A DNA stretch of 64,000 nucleotides. Origin: Vibrio brasiliensis LMG 20546 (lineage in GTDB: Bacteria; Pseudomonadota; Gammaproteobacteria; Enterobacterales; Vibrionaceae). Made by a program: the position numbers and the translations under genes. The stretch covers positions 1 through 64,000 of the forward strand of contig NZ_AEVS01000090.1 of assembly GCF_000189255.1 (NCBI RefSeq). Direction: 5' to 3'. The stretch's first letter is position 1, and each line of letters opens with the position of its first letter. Below the pieces are notes generated by a model that was not told the DNA's origin, did no database searches, and was given only the letters and a program-made list of their open reading frames with translations. Shown here one piece after another: positions 17,697-26,380 of the stretch.

Positions 17697-19202
17697 ATGA
17701 TGGTAATACCAGAAAACAGCAGCATCGTTATTTTTGGTGCTTCGGGCGACTTAACCTATCGTAAGTTGATCCCTGCTTTATATCACCTTTACTCAAACAA
17801 ACAGCTGCCTGAGAACTTCGCTATCCTCGGCGTAAGTCGTACCGAGTACAGCGATGAGTCTTACCGTGAAAAGCTAAAACGCTCTCTTCAGGAAATGGAG
17901 AAGACTGAGCCGGCAACATTAGATGCTTTTATCAATCATCTGCATTACCAAGCGATCAACACCTCTGAGACTTCAGATTACGCCAAACTGTCATCGCGTC
18001 TTGACCAACTTGCAGACCAGTATCAGTTTGAACAGCGCAATACTCTGTTTTACTTAGCGACACCACCTAGCCTATACAGCATTATTCCAGCAAGCCTTGC
18101 AGCGCACGGTCTGAATAATGAAGATGATGGCTGGAAACGCCTGATCATCGAGAAGCCGTTCGGTTACGATCTTGCTTCCGCTCAGAAACTCGATAAAGAG
18201 ATTCACGAGCATTTCCAAGAGCACCAAATCTATCGTATCGACCACTATCTGGGTAAAGAGACAGTGCAAAACCTTTTGGTATTCCGCTTCTCTAACGCGA
18301 TGTTTGAACCGCTATGGAACCGCAACTTCATCGACTACGTCGAAATCACAGGCGCAGAGTTCCTCGGTGTTGAAGAGCGTGGTGGCTATTACGATGGCTC
18401 TGGCGCTGTACGTGATATGTTCCAAAACCACCTATTGCAAGTATTGGCGATGGTAGGTATGGAGCCACCAGCGCAGATCAACGCTGACTCGATGCGTGAT
18501 GAAGTAGTAAAAGTCCTTCAGTGCCTAAAACCACTTGAAGAAGATGACCTGCGTAACAACCTCGTTCTTGGTCAGTACACTGAATCAGATGTACGCGGTG
18601 AGTTCTTACCAGGCTACCGTAATGAACCTGGAGTTGCCGAAGATTCGCGTACCGAGACTTATGTAGGCCTGAAAGCATACATCAACAACTGGCGCTGGAA
18701 CGGTGTTCCTTTCTACGTGCGTACAGGTAAACGTCTGCCTACACGTGTTACTGAAGTGGTTATCCATTTCAAACAGACACCTCACCCGGTATTTGGTCAG
18801 AATGCACCTGAAAACAAGTTAATCATCCGCATCCAGCCAGACGAAGGCATTCAGATGAGCTTCGGTCTCAAAGAGCCGGGAGCAGGTTTCCATGCCAAAG
18901 AAGTGAAGATGAACTTCCATTATGCTTCTCTTCAGGAAACGCAAATGCTTACAGCATACGAGCGTCTGCTACTCGATTCGCTAAACGGTGATGCAACCCT
19001 GTTTGCTCGTAGCGACGCGGTAGAAGCGTGCTGGAAATACGTTCAGCCGATTCTAGACTTCAAACAAGACCCACAAGCACTATTTGGATACGCTTGTGGT
19101 ACATGGGGACCAAAAGAGTCTGATGACTTGTTACAGCGTGATAACCGCGCATGGCGATTCCCTTGTAAGAACCTAACTGACACGGATTACTGTGAACTAT
19201 GA
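17697..19202 (+). CDS. zwf: Glucose-6-phosphate 1-dehydrogenase
   Basis: 501 residues. It oxidises glucose 6-phosphate to 6-phosphogluconolactone with NADP+, the entry to the pentose phosphate pathway. The N-terminal dinucleotide motif is [17 protein letters not shown] (residues 12-28). The active-site signature [13 protein letters not shown] is at ~180, and IEKPFG lies at ~151. First gene of zwf-pgl-gnd; its stop overlaps the pgl ATG (ATGA). Confidence 0.97.
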   Translation: MMVIPENSSIVIFGASGDLTYRKLIPALYHLYSNKQLPENFAILGVSRTEYSDESYREKLKRSLQEMEKTEPATLDAFINHLHYQAINTSETSDYAKLSSRLDQLADQYQFEQRNTLFYLATPPSLYSIIPASLAAHGLNNEDDGWKRLIIEKPFGYDLASAQKLDKEIHEHFQEHQIYRIDHYLGKETVQNLLVFRFSNAMFEPLWNRNFIDYVEITGAEFLGVEERGGYYDGSGAVRDMFQNHLLQVLAMVGMEPPAQINADSMRDEVVKVLQCLKPLEEDDLRNNLVLGQYTESDVRGEFLPGYRNEPGVAEDSRTETYVGLKAYINNWRWNGVPFYVRTGKRLPTRVTEVVIHFKQTPHPVFGQNAPENKLIIRIQPDEGIQMSFGLKEPGAGFHAKEVKMNFHYASLQETQMLTAYERLLLDSLNGDATLFARSDAVEACWKYVQPILDFKQDPQALFGYACGTWGPKESDDLLQRDNRAWRFPCKNLTDTDYCEL

Positions 19203-19915
19203 TCAATCACAAGATTTTTCAAACAGCTGAGCAAGTAGTAGCCAGCTTAGCTGACGACATGAAAGCGTTTAGCGAACTTGGCCGTCCTGTTCATATTTCG
19301 CTTTCTGGCGGTAGTACGCCAAAAATGCTGTTCAAACTACTCGCGACAGAAGCTTACGCGACTTCAATTCAGTGGAACAACCTTCACTTCTGGTGGGGTG
19401 ATGAACGCTGTGTTGCCCCTGATGATGCTGAAAGCAACTACGGTGAAGCAAACGCGCTACTGTTTAGCCAGGTGAACCTACCTGCTGAGAACATCCACCG
19501 TATCCGTGGTGAAGATGAGCCAGCAACAGAAGCACAACGCTTTGCTCAAGAAATGGCGGCAGTGATCCCATGTGAAAACGGTACGCCTGTTTTTGACTGG
19601 ATTCTGCTAGGTGTCGGTGCTGATGGCCACACGGCATCCCTGTTCCCAAATCAGACAGACTATCAGGATCAAAATCTGGCAGTACTGGCTTCTCACCCAG
19701 AGTCAGGACAGATTCGCGTTTCTAAAACAGCTAAAGTGTTAGAAGCAGCAAAACGTATCAGCTACCTGGTGCTTGGCGCAGGCAAAGTAGAGATCGTAAA
19801 CGAAATTCATACAACTCCGGCAAGTGAGCTGCCTTATCCAGCAGCCAAGATCCAGTCTAAAGCGGGTCAGACGGAGTGGTACTTAGATTCAGACGCAGCA
19901 GCAAAAATCGCGTAA
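19199..19915 (+). CDS. pgl: 6-phosphogluconolactonase
   Basis: 238 residues of the DevB/SOL type. It hydrolyses 6-phosphogluconolactone to 6-phosphogluconate, the step between Zwf and Gnd. Signature segments: [14 protein letters not shown] (~31), [18 protein letters not shown] (~64) and [15 protein letters not shown] (~140), the last carrying the catalytic histidine. The four-base overlap with zwf shows translational coupling; gnd follows after 34 bases. Confidence 0.96.
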   Translation: MINHKIFQTAEQVVASLADDMKAFSELGRPVHISLSGGSTPKMLFKLLATEAYATSIQWNNLHFWWGDERCVAPDDAESNYGEANALLFSQVNLPAENIHRIRGEDEPATEAQRFAQEMAAVIPCENGTPVFDWILLGVGADGHTASLFPNQTDYQDQNLAVLASHPESGQIRVSKTAKVLEAAKRISYLVLGAGKVEIVNEIHTTPASELPYPAAKIQSKAGQTEWYLDSDAAAKIA

Positions 19916-19949
19916 TGCGAATGCGCAAATAGAAAATTGGAGAGATAAA

Positions 19950-21398
19950 ATGAAAGGTGATATCGGTGTAATTGGCCTGGCAGTAATGGGTCAAAACCTT
20001 ATCCTAAACATGAACGACCACGGTTTTAAAGTGGTAGCTCACAACCGTACTGCTGCGAAAGTAGACGAATTCCTTGAAGGACCAGCAAAAGGCACAAACA
20101 TCATCGGTGCTTACTCTCTGGAAGAGCTAGTTGAGAAACTAGAAGCACCTCGTAAAGTGATGCTAATGGTTCGTGCTGGTGAAGTTGTAGACAAGTTCAT
20201 CGAAGCACTAACGCCACTTCTGGACAAAGGTGACATCATCATCGATGGTGGTAACACTAACTATCCTGACACTAACCGTCGCGTTGCTGCACTACGTGAA
20301 AAAGGTATTCACTTTATCGGTACTGGCGTATCTGGTGGTGAAGAAGGTGCGCGTTTTGGTCCTTCTATCATGCCAGGCGGCTCTGCGGAAGCTTGGGAAG
20401 CAGTTAAGCCTATCTTCCAAGGTATCTCAGCGAAGACTGACGCTGGCGAGCCTTGTTGTGACTGGGTTGGTAACGATGGTGCAGGTCACTTCGTTAAGAT
20501 GGTTCACAACGGTATCGAATACGGCGACATGCAGCTGATCACTGAAGCTTACCAGTTCATGAAAGATGGTCTTGGTATGTCTGCAGACGAGATGCAAGCA
20601 GTATTCGCTGACTGGAACAAAACTGAGCTAGACAGCTACCTGGTAGAAATCACAGCTGACATTCTTGGCTACAAAGATGAAGATGGTGAACCTCTAGTAG
20701 AGAAGATTCTGGACACCGCTGGTCAAAAAGGTACGGGTAAATGGACTGGTATCAACGCACTAGATCTGGGTATTCCACTGACGCTAATCTCTGAGTCGGT
20801 ATTCTCTCGTTGTCTGTCTGCACTTAAAGATCAACGCGTTGAAGCTGAGTCTCTATTCGGCAAAACAATCACACCAGTTGAAGGCGATAAGCAGGAGTGG
20901 GTTGATGCACTTCGTCAGGCTCTACTTGCATCAAAGATCATCTCTTACGCTCAAGGCTTTATGCTAATGCGCGAAGCTTCTAACGAAAATGGCTGGGATC
21001 TAAACTACGGCAACGTTGCGCTAATGTGGCGTGGTGGCTGTATCATCCGTTCAGCGTTTCTAGGCAACATTCGTGATGCATACGAAGCGAACCCAGATAT
21101 CGCGTTCCTTGGTTCAGACGACTACTTCAAAGGCATCCTACAAAACAGCCTGGCAGCATGGCGTAAAGTAGCGGCTAAATCGCTTGAAGCTGGTATTCCA
21201 ATGCCTTGTACTATCTCGGCGCTTTCGTTCCTGGATGGCTACACAACAGCTCGCCTGCCAGCGAATCTACTTCAGGCTCAACGTGACTACTTCGGTGCTC
21301 ACACTTATGAGCGTACTGACCGTCCACGTGGTGAATTCTTCCACACTAACTGGACTGGTACAGGCGGTGACACTGCGTCTACGACTTACGACGTATAA
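19950..21398 (+). CDS. gnd: 6-phosphogluconate dehydrogenase, decarboxylating
   Basis: 482 residues, the long dimeric form. It converts 6-phosphogluconate to ribulose 5-phosphate, CO2 and NADPH. Visible motifs: Rossmann start GVIGLAVMGQNLILNM (6-21), HNRTAAKVDEF, the substrate site GVSGGEEGARFGPSIMPGG (~128), catalytic lysine in HFVKMVHNGIEYGDMQLI (~184) and KGTGKWT (~260). Ribosome site GGAGAG precedes the ATG. Codon use is strongly biased, as in highly expressed genes. Confidence 0.97.
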   Translation: MKGDIGVIGLAVMGQNLILNMNDHGFKVVAHNRTAAKVDEFLEGPAKGTNIIGAYSLEELVEKLEAPRKVMLMVRAGEVVDKFIEALTPLLDKGDIIIDGGNTNYPDTNRRVAALREKGIHFIGTGVSGGEEGARFGPSIMPGGSAEAWEAVKPIFQGISAKTDAGEPCCDWVGNDGAGHFVKMVHNGIEYGDMQLITEAYQFMKDGLGMSADEMQAVFADWNKTELDSYLVEITADILGYKDEDGEPLVEKILDTAGQKGTGKWTGINALDLGIPLTLISESVFSRCLSALKDQRVEAESLFGKTITPVEGDKQEWVDALRQALLASKIISYAQGFMLMREASNENGWDLNYGNVALMWRGGCIIRSAFLGNIRDAYEANPDIAFLGSDDYFKGILQNSLAAWRKVAAKSLEAGIPMPCTISALSFLDGYTTARLPANLLQAQRDYFGAHTYERTDRPRGEFFHTNWTGTGGDTASTTYDV

Positions 21399-21415
21399 TT
21401 CGTTAGCCGTTTGAT

Positions 21416-21450
21416 AAAAAGCCGATTTGCTGAGCAAATCGGCTTTTTTG
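21416..21450 (+). terminator. Terminator of zwf-pgl-gnd
   Basis: Perfect 10-bp stem GCCGATTTGC-TGA-GCAAATCGGC (21421-21443) followed by six T and preceded by an A-run. Confidence 0.93.
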
Positions 21451-21509
21451 TTTGGCAATGGTGTATGGTCGCTACAAGCTCAAAATTGCCGATAAGGCAT
21501 TAACAATAT

Positions 21510-21680
21510 TTACTTTTTGTATATTCCACGAATAAACTCTATTTCCTCTTCGGACAATAGTTCACCCGACTTTTCCTTCTCATTCAGTAACTTGTCAACT
21601 TCATGCCTAATGTTTTTTAACTGCTGATTGTCGAGCCTTTCAAGCTCTGACTTTATTTTACTTAGTTCGATCCCACTCAT
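21510..21680 (-). CDS. Small acidic coiled-coil-like protein, uncharacterised
   Basis: 56 codons from ATG 21680 (MSGIELSKIKSELERLDNQQ) to TAA 21510, with an in-frame stop shortly upstream. The product is highly charged, almost entirely helical, and contains leucine/isoleucine heptads (SKIKSELERL, HEVDKLLNEK, ELLSEEEIEFI). It resembles small antitoxin-like or regulatory peptides but has no recognisable domain. The ribosome site is weak (GGCGG). It lies between the gnd terminator and another small minus-strand gene. Confidence 0.5.
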   Translation of the reverse strand: MSGIELSKIKSELERLDNQQLKNIRHEVDKLLNEKEKSGELLSEEEIEFIRGIYKK

Positions 21681-21796
21681 ACTGCCGCCAGGAACTCATC
21701 CACAACACTGGCCGTTATATCATAGGTTTTATATAGCGAAGATGTTTTTAGAAATGCCCTACAGCCTATTCGTATTTATCCCTATCGCCCTACCTC

Positions 21797-22063
21797 TCAA
21801 GCGACAGATGCTGAAAGAGTGTCAACAAGTAACAGCGTTTGCCCATCATAGAAACTGATACTTTTGATCCGTCGTCGTGTGAGTAATTTGGCAATACATA
21901 AATCTAACTGCGACTGAGTAAACGAACAATAGATGTGCCGTCCGATAGATAGTTCCGTTTTTAGAAAGTCTTCCAGCGACTGGACATTGGATGCGATGAA
22001 CAGCTCTCTCTCATCGAGCAAAGGGGCTTGTTCTATAGCGACTGAAGTGTAGTGCGTGAGCAT
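21797..22063 (-). CDS. Uncharacterised 88-residue protein
   Basis: ATG at 22063 with AGGAAAAG upstream. The sequence has a compact alpha/beta look: LFIASNVQSLEDFLKTELSI, RHIYCSFTQSQLDLCIAKLL, a basic TRRRIKS patch and ISFYDGQTLLLVD. No signal peptide or membrane helix. Family not recognised. It is separated by 116 bases from the small gene downstream on the same strand. Confidence 0.5.
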   Translation of the reverse strand: MLTHYTSVAIEQAPLLDERELFIASNVQSLEDFLKTELSIGRHIYCSFTQSQLDLCIAKLLTRRRIKSISFYDGQTLLLVDTLSASVA

Positions 22064-22139
22064 ATTTTACTTTTCCTGATAGCCAAGTGACAGTTGGCTG
22101 GGTTTAATAAAACGTGTATCACCTCCGTGTACATAGATC

Positions 22140-22363
22140 CTAAGGATATTGTAATAGATGCATACAATCAGTTGAGGAAAGGCGTCGTTTCCAAGATGGA
22201 AAATGTGAATCTTGGCGATTAAAATTTACGCACTCGTTTGCGTATGGGTTTATTGTCAGCACAGGGTAAAAAGATGAGAGTGGCTATTTATCAGCCTACG
22301 ATCTCATCCTATAGTTAAGGCGTATAAGGAGGATGTTAACTGAGTTAGCATCCTTTATTTTTT
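22140..22363 (+). ncRNA. Candidate structured small RNA with its own terminator
   Basis: A plus-strand Rho-independent terminator at 22326-22363 (stem GGATGTTAAC-TGA-GTTAGCATCC, then TTTATTTTTT) has no recognised plus-strand gene before it. Just upstream, 22273-22308 folds into a two-tier hairpin: GATGAGA pairs with TCTCATC and GGCT with AGCC around ATTTATC. The 5' end is a guess. A short frame starting at GTG 22127 (VYIDPKDIVIDAYNQLRKGV...) and ending near 22227 could alternatively be translated, but it lacks a ribosome site. Confidence 0.4.
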
Positions 22364-22455
22364 GATACCTAAACAAGGAGCCGCAGATGAATGCCGCGGC
22401 GATCGGTGACTAATCTAACCTGGATGGTTGAACAACATTAATTGAGGTCCTTAAC

Positions 22456-22589
22456 ATGACTATTAACAAGTACTTTGTATTCGTTCCACAGGTAGGGGAA
22501 CAAAGCAGCTCAAAGGAAATAAAGTAACAAGTAAGGAAGCTCAACGTCAGGCTCTGGTTAAACAGGCTCAGCAACAAGGTGGCTTGTAG
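22456..22589 (+). pseudogene. Small gene with an internal frameshift
   Basis: ATG at 22456 with GAGG eight bases upstream opens MTINKYFVFVPQVG. In that frame it stops after 23 codons. Slipping by one base in the GTAGGGGAAC stretch gives TKQLKGNKVTSKEAQRQALV then KQAQQQGGL-stop at 22587-22589, making a ~44-residue basic protein. A strong terminator follows at once, so this is a real transcription unit. The lesion may be genuine or a sequencing error in the G4 run. Family unknown. Confidence 0.45.
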
Positions 22590-22604
22590 TAGGTAAACCG
22601 CAAT

Positions 22605-22635
22605 CAAGAGGAGCTGATAGGCTCCTCTTGTTTTT
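22605..22635 (+). terminator. Terminator after the small plus-strand gene
   Basis: Perfect 10-bp stem CAAGAGGAGC-TGATAG-GCTCCTCTTG followed by five T. Confidence 0.9.
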
Positions 22636-23074
22636 AAGAGCGAGTCACATAGCTCAGCAGCTCGACCACTTGTTCTGGAGTTTCAGCCCATGCCATTGCA
22701 GCGCCGTCCACCTCTTTAAGTGGATGAATCAGCTCCTTGCTGTGTAACGTGATATATGGCTTATCAAGTGCACTCAATAAGCCAGCATCAAACGCCGCAT
22801 TCCATTGTCGATACTTATCACCAAACCTGACTACGCCGATATCACACTGCTTGATGAGAGTATTGGTACGAATCGCGTTCACTTTGGAAGATTGATGGTC
22901 GCGCCAGAAGTCACTGCTGTTTTCACGCAATAAGTCGCCAGCTGCGTCACTCGAATCGTGATCTGTATTAGCAGAATAGAACTCGATTTCGAGCCCTCGA
23001 TTGCGACACCCCTCCTCGATCTGTTCACGCCAATTAGTGTGTATTTCACCACTTAAATATACTTTCCATTTCAT
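22634..23074 (-). CDS. YtoQ family protein
   Basis: 146 residues beginning MKWKVYLSGEIHTNWREQI, the characteristic YtoQ start, with a nucleoside 2-deoxyribosyltransferase-like fold suggested by the YLSGEIH loop, CDIGVVRFGDKYRQWNAAFD (~93) and the closing ALDKPYITLH segment. The biochemical role of YtoQ is not established. Its start overlaps the stop of the upstream ABM gene by four bases, so the two are translated together. Confidence 0.85.
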   Translation of the reverse strand: MKWKVYLSGEIHTNWREQIEEGCRNRGLEIEFYSANTDHDSSDAAGDLLRENSSDFWRDHQSSKVNAIRTNTLIKQCDIGVVRFGDKYRQWNAAFDAGLLSALDKPYITLHSKELIHPLKEVDGAAMAWAETPEQVVELLSYVTRS

Positions 23075-23394
23075 GCTGTTACTCCTTCAGTATTTGTTAC
23101 GGCACTTGTCTCTATTACATCAGCTCGTATTACCGACTGTTCTATTACGATCCCAGCTAGCTTTTCTCTACTGGCTAGATAGTGTTGCGTCTGTTTATGA
23201 GCTGCCAGCGCCTGTTGATTCTTGTAGATCTCATACAGGTGGAATGTCTGCGGCTGGTTTAGATCGGCAATAACATCAAATTGTATACAACCATCTTCAT
23301 TTTCATAAGATGCTCTGGCATTCTCACACATGATTTCAAGATATTCCTTCTCTCGTCCCACAACAACTTTGTTGGTAACAATAATACAGTACAT
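23071..23394 (-). CDS. ABM-domain monooxygenase-like protein
   Basis: 107 residues with the antibiotic biosynthesis monooxygenase (YgiN-like) ferredoxin fold: strand VTNKVVVGREKEYLEIM, then CENARASYENEDGCIQFDV, FHLYEIYKNQQALAAHKQT and the histidine-bearing HKQTQHYLASRE helix. Such proteins oxidise quinols or small aromatics without cofactors, or act as dimeric binding modules. Substrate unknown. It is first in a two-gene operon with ytoQ and divergent from the VOC gene, separated by ~100 bases. Confidence 0.85.
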   Translation of the reverse strand: MYCIIVTNKVVVGREKEYLEIMCENARASYENEDGCIQFDVIADLNQPQTFHLYEIYKNQQALAAHKQTQHYLASREKLAGIVIEQSVIRADVIETSAVTNTEGVTA

Positions 23395-23493
23395 ATCATT
23401 CCTTTTGTTTATCTCATTGCATAACAGCTATCAAATCACTTAACATTGTATACAATAACAACTTAAATCAAATACAACAATGGAGTAATGTAT

Positions 23494-23931
23494 ATGAGTA
23501 GACCACAAGGATTCACTGGGATGAGACATATCGCTCTGGTGGTGCAAAAATTTGAGGAGTGTGAGCGCTTCTATACCGAGATTATTGGAATGAAGGTACT
23601 ACGCAGAGCCAGTAACAACCTGGTATATCTGACCAATGGCTGCGATAACCTTTCATTGGGACGAGCAAGTTCGCAAAGAGTTACGTCACCAACCAGCGTT
23701 GACCACTTCGGTTTTATCGTATCGAATAAAGACGCTTTACAGCAATGGTATGAGTTTATGTTAGATAATGGGGTTAAAGTACTAGACACACCACATGACC
23801 ACAGTGACGGAGCAAGAAGCTTTCACTGCTTAGACCCTGAAGGTCATGTTATTCAGCCACTTTACCATCCTGCGATTTCACACCAGTCCTTTAGCGATAG
23901 CAGCCAGGTCACATCGTCACAATTGGGCTAG
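23494..23931 (+). CDS. VOC (glyoxalase/dioxygenase superfamily) protein
   Basis: About 145 residues. The start at ATG 23494 is preferred over 23488 because GGAG lies eight bases before it and only two before the other. Two beta-alpha-beta-beta-beta modules: GMRHIALVVQKFEECERFYTE with metal-ligand His, and VDHFGFIVSNKDALQQWYEF with the second His. The C-terminal DPEGHVIQPLYH has glutamine where many family members have a metal-binding glutamate. Enzyme activity and substrate are unknown. Confidence 0.87.
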   Translation: MSRPQGFTGMRHIALVVQKFEECERFYTEIIGMKVLRRASNNLVYLTNGCDNLSLGRASSQRVTSPTSVDHFGFIVSNKDALQQWYEFMLDNGVKVLDTPHDHSDGARSFHCLDPEGHVIQPLYHPAISHQSFSDSSQVTSSQLG

Positions 23932-23949
23932 CAGTAAACGCAATACGCG

Positions 23950-23969
23950 AGAGTGCCCTCAGGCACTCT
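23950..23969 (+). terminator. Hairpin between VOC gene and small membrane gene
   Basis: Stem AGAGTGCC-CTCA-GGCACTCT, followed on the plus strand by TTATGCTTATCTTT. It overlaps the stop codon of the convergent small membrane gene. The U-run is broken, so termination is probable rather than certain. Confidence 0.55.
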
Positions 23970-24150
23970 TATGCTTATCTTTATTGTTACGTTTGTCGTT
24001 GATATAAAGTGCGCCACTGGCAACAAGGGCAATCACTGAAACGGTAAAAAGTGCCGGCATGTTCAATATCCATGCGAAGGTTGCAGCGAGGAACGCGACG
24101 AAGGTAATCATGCGGCTGCCTGACATTACTCGACCAAGTTTTCTGCTCAT
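23959..24150 (-). CDS. Small inner-membrane protein
   Basis: 63 residues from ATG 24150, chosen over an upstream start at 24216 because GGAGGCGTT precedes it. A basic N-terminus (MSRKLGRVMSGSRM) is followed by two hydrophobic helices (ITFVAFLAATFAWILN and ALFTVSVIALVASGALYI) and a lysine-rich cytoplasmic tail (DKRNNKDKHKSA). Family not recognised. Monocistronic. Confidence 0.65.
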   Translation of the reverse strand: MSRKLGRVMSGSRMITFVAFLAATFAWILNMPALFTVSVIALVASGALYINDKRNNKDKHKSA

Positions 24151-24304
24151 AACGCCTCCTATTACAAACGAAGAATCATGGCCAAAAAGACGAACAACCG
24201 GCCATGTTTTGACCAATTCATTATGCCGTACTGAAAACTAAATTAACCTAAATTGAACTCAAAATAGCTAGTGGTGTGATGCATCGCAATCATTTGCTTA
24301 GCGG

Positions 24305-25069
24305 CTACCAATAGACATCAATGAAGAAATAGATCGTCATTGCGATACTCGAAAGTGCAACGAAACCTTTAACATACGCTTGGTCGACTTTGCGTGACAC
24401 TCTGGCCGCGACATACCCGCCAGATAGGGTACCTAGCATCACAGCCCCCCCCCTCGGCCAGTCAATCGCCCCATCGATGACAAACACCACGATGGCAATA
24501 ATCGATACGCAGGAAGAGATCAACAGCTTCAAACCGTTCATCTGGTTGATATCACTATGCCCCGCCAGAACTAAGTAGCTCAATACAATCACCCCCAGAC
24601 CAGCATTGAAGAAGCCACCATAAGCAGAAACCATTATCAGCAATAGAGTAACACTCACGACGGCCCAAAGAGGATTCAAAGCAGCAGATTTAGCCGCTTT
24701 ACCAAACCATAAGCTGATATTATTGCCAAAGACAAACAGTAAGGTAGCAAACAGAAGTAGCCAGGGAATAGCGACCAGAAACTGCTGTTCAGATACGCTA
24801 AGAAGCAAATAGGCACCGATTGCCCCACCAAGTAAACTAAAGAAGATCATTGACTTGAGCGAGCCTGCTAAATGGGCAATATCCTGACGAAATCCGTAAG
24901 TGCCACTGATATAACCTGCGCACGCTGCGAAGGTGTTGGTTGCATTAGCGATCACGGGAGGGACACCGACAAACATAAGCGCAGGGAAAGTGATAAAGCT
25001 ACCACCTCCAGCGATACTGTTAAGTATGCCTCCCAGAACACCTGCACCAAAGAGTAGAATCCATTCCAT
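24305..25069 (-). CDS. TauE/SafE family sulfite/organosulfonate exporter
   Basis: 254 residues with about eight membrane helices. The family motif GGILNSIAGGGSFITFPAL is at residues ~14-32 and its repeat in the second half reads AGLGVIVLSYLVLAGHSD. TauE/SafE carriers export sulfite, sulfoacetate or related anions, sometimes other small carboxylates. Nothing nearby fixes the substrate. It stands alone between small genes. Confidence 0.88.
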   Translation of the reverse strand: MEWILLFGAGVLGGILNSIAGGGSFITFPALMFVGVPPVIANATNTFAACAGYISGTYGFRQDIAHLAGSLKSMIFFSLLGGAIGAYLLLSVSEQQFLVAIPWLLLFATLLFVFGNNISLWFGKAAKSAALNPLWAVVSVTLLLIMVSAYGGFFNAGLGVIVLSYLVLAGHSDINQMNGLKLLISSCVSIIAIVVFVIDGAIDWPRGGAVMLGTLSGGYVAARVSRKVDQAYVKGFVALSSIAMTIYFFIDVYW

Positions 25070-25156
25070 TTTGGTTACGAGTTTATGCTAGGGGTTACCC
25101 ACTCTAACCTGCTCTTTACATTGAACAAATAGTGAATTGCCAATTTTGTGCTCAAA

Positions 25157-25987
25157 CTACTGAATATCTAGCGCGACCACTTTCCAATCCAGTAACTCTT
25201 CTCGGTAGTGCTCGGTCTGCTTATTGGTCATAGAATTAATGACTTTAACCAGATACTGATTGGCAACCTGCTTGTTGTGATCAATTTTCTGTTCCAGTTC
25301 CGGAGCATAAAAGCTATTAGGATTGAACATCAAATTATTAAATTCAGGTTGAAACTTGTTTATATCCAGACGGTTGGTGAGCAAGGCATTCATCTCGATT
25401 CGCATCTTAGTCTGATGATCAATCCAGTCGTGAGACGTGACATACAACTCCCCAACCCAGTCATCAAGTAACGTCTGTTGTTGATTGGTTAGGCTGCCAA
25501 TCCATGTTTCGAGATTTTCTTCGATCCGTTCGCGGTAACGCTGTTTTACTTGTGGCTCTGATAGTGGCTGATATTTCTTTTTGTATTTGGTGTGACGAAC
25601 ACGAATACTGTTCATCAGTTGCTCTACCTGATCGTCGGACAGTTCGCGAGCTATAGAATATAGCTCGGGAGCGACCCGACTCACCAGACGTTGTGAATGT
25701 TGTTGAAATTTAAGTTGCTGGCTCTCAAGTTGTTGTAAAGTGAATGTGCCCGGCTCAATCGCCATCAGTTCATCGAGGTGTTCGACGTAATTTGGGATCT
25801 CTTCCTGACGATGCCACTCGCTTAATACAGCGATTTTCTGGCTAACCAATTCTTCCTGTTCATCATTGAGCTCAACATAATCATCCAGATATTCCAGCAG
25901 CAACCAGTCCATATTGTTGTAAACAAACTTGGAGCTACAACCGGCAAGTGCCAGACAAACAGCGAATAGTATTGCTAGTTTTTTCAT
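25157..25987 (-). CDS. DUF6279 family lipoprotein
   Basis: 276 residues. The lipobox LALAGC (acylated Cys17) ends the signal peptide MKKLAILFAVCLALAG. Family features are the opening SSKFVYNNMDWLLLEYLDDYVELNDEQ and long amphipathic helices up to the C-terminus. It is expected to sit on the inner leaflet of the outer membrane or be inner-membrane attached. Function unknown. Monocistronic. Confidence 0.85.
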   Translation of the reverse strand: MKKLAILFAVCLALAGCSSKFVYNNMDWLLLEYLDDYVELNDEQEELVSQKIAVLSEWHRQEEIPNYVEHLDELMAIEPGTFTLQQLESQQLKFQQHSQRLVSRVAPELYSIARELSDDQVEQLMNSIRVRHTKYKKKYQPLSEPQVKQRYRERIEENLETWIGSLTNQQQTLLDDWVGELYVTSHDWIDHQTKMRIEMNALLTNRLDINKFQPEFNNLMFNPNSFYAPELEQKIDHNKQVANQYLVKVINSMTNKQTEHYREELLDWKVVALDIQ

Positions 25988-26380
25988 TGTTTCTTCCTAC
26001 ACAACGCACTGCTAGTTCCATTGTTATTACCATAGACACAATCAGCCTATGTGTCTTCAGCAAACTTTATTGCAACTTAGATACCAACCCTAAAAAGAAT
26101 GGCAGTAACTCCTGTAAAACAAGCAAGTTAATAAGATTAACCTCGTTCACTCGCCGTCGCGTCTGATGACAGATTCACCTCAGGCGGCAAAGTGCCGCCC
26201 ATCACCTAACAATGACATTCGCGGTGGCTAATCGATGATTTCATCACACTGTTATCTTACGGTTATCAACGTAAAGGTAACCTTTACGAAAACTAGGAAT
26301 AATCTTACATTGCCTGACAGACGCTTTACGGTCTGAGGCGTAATCTAATTACTGAAGGTTACCCATCAGGAGAAAGACAT
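25988..26380 (+). promoter_or_regulatory. Intergenic region with a perfect inverted repeat before the DUF3316 gene
   Basis: 393 bases without a gene. CGTAAAGGT-A-ACCTTTACG at 26270-26288 is a perfect 9-1-9 inverted repeat about 90 bases before the DUF3316 start, the shape of a dimeric repressor site. A GC hairpin GGCGGC-AAAGT-GCCGCC at ~26174-26190 lacks a T-run. AGGAG precedes the ATG at 26381. Confidence 0.5.

Noticed and set aside
21628-21858. Plus-strand 76-codon frame after gnd
   Set aside because: It overlaps two better minus-strand small genes and has no ribosome site.
22127-22228. Short GTG-started frame ending MENVNLGD
   Set aside because: No ribosome site and only ~33 codons; the nearby hairpin and terminator are better explained by a non-coding RNA, though translation is not excluded.
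22410-22607. Minus-strand 65-codon hydrophobic frame
   Set aside because: Antisense to the small plus-strand gene with ribosome site and terminator; it begins inside that terminator's neighbourhood without a start signal.
24390-24578. C7-type run near 24447 (CCCCCCCC) as a frameshift site in the TauE/SafE gene
   Set aside because: The gene reads through the run without interruption and has full family length.
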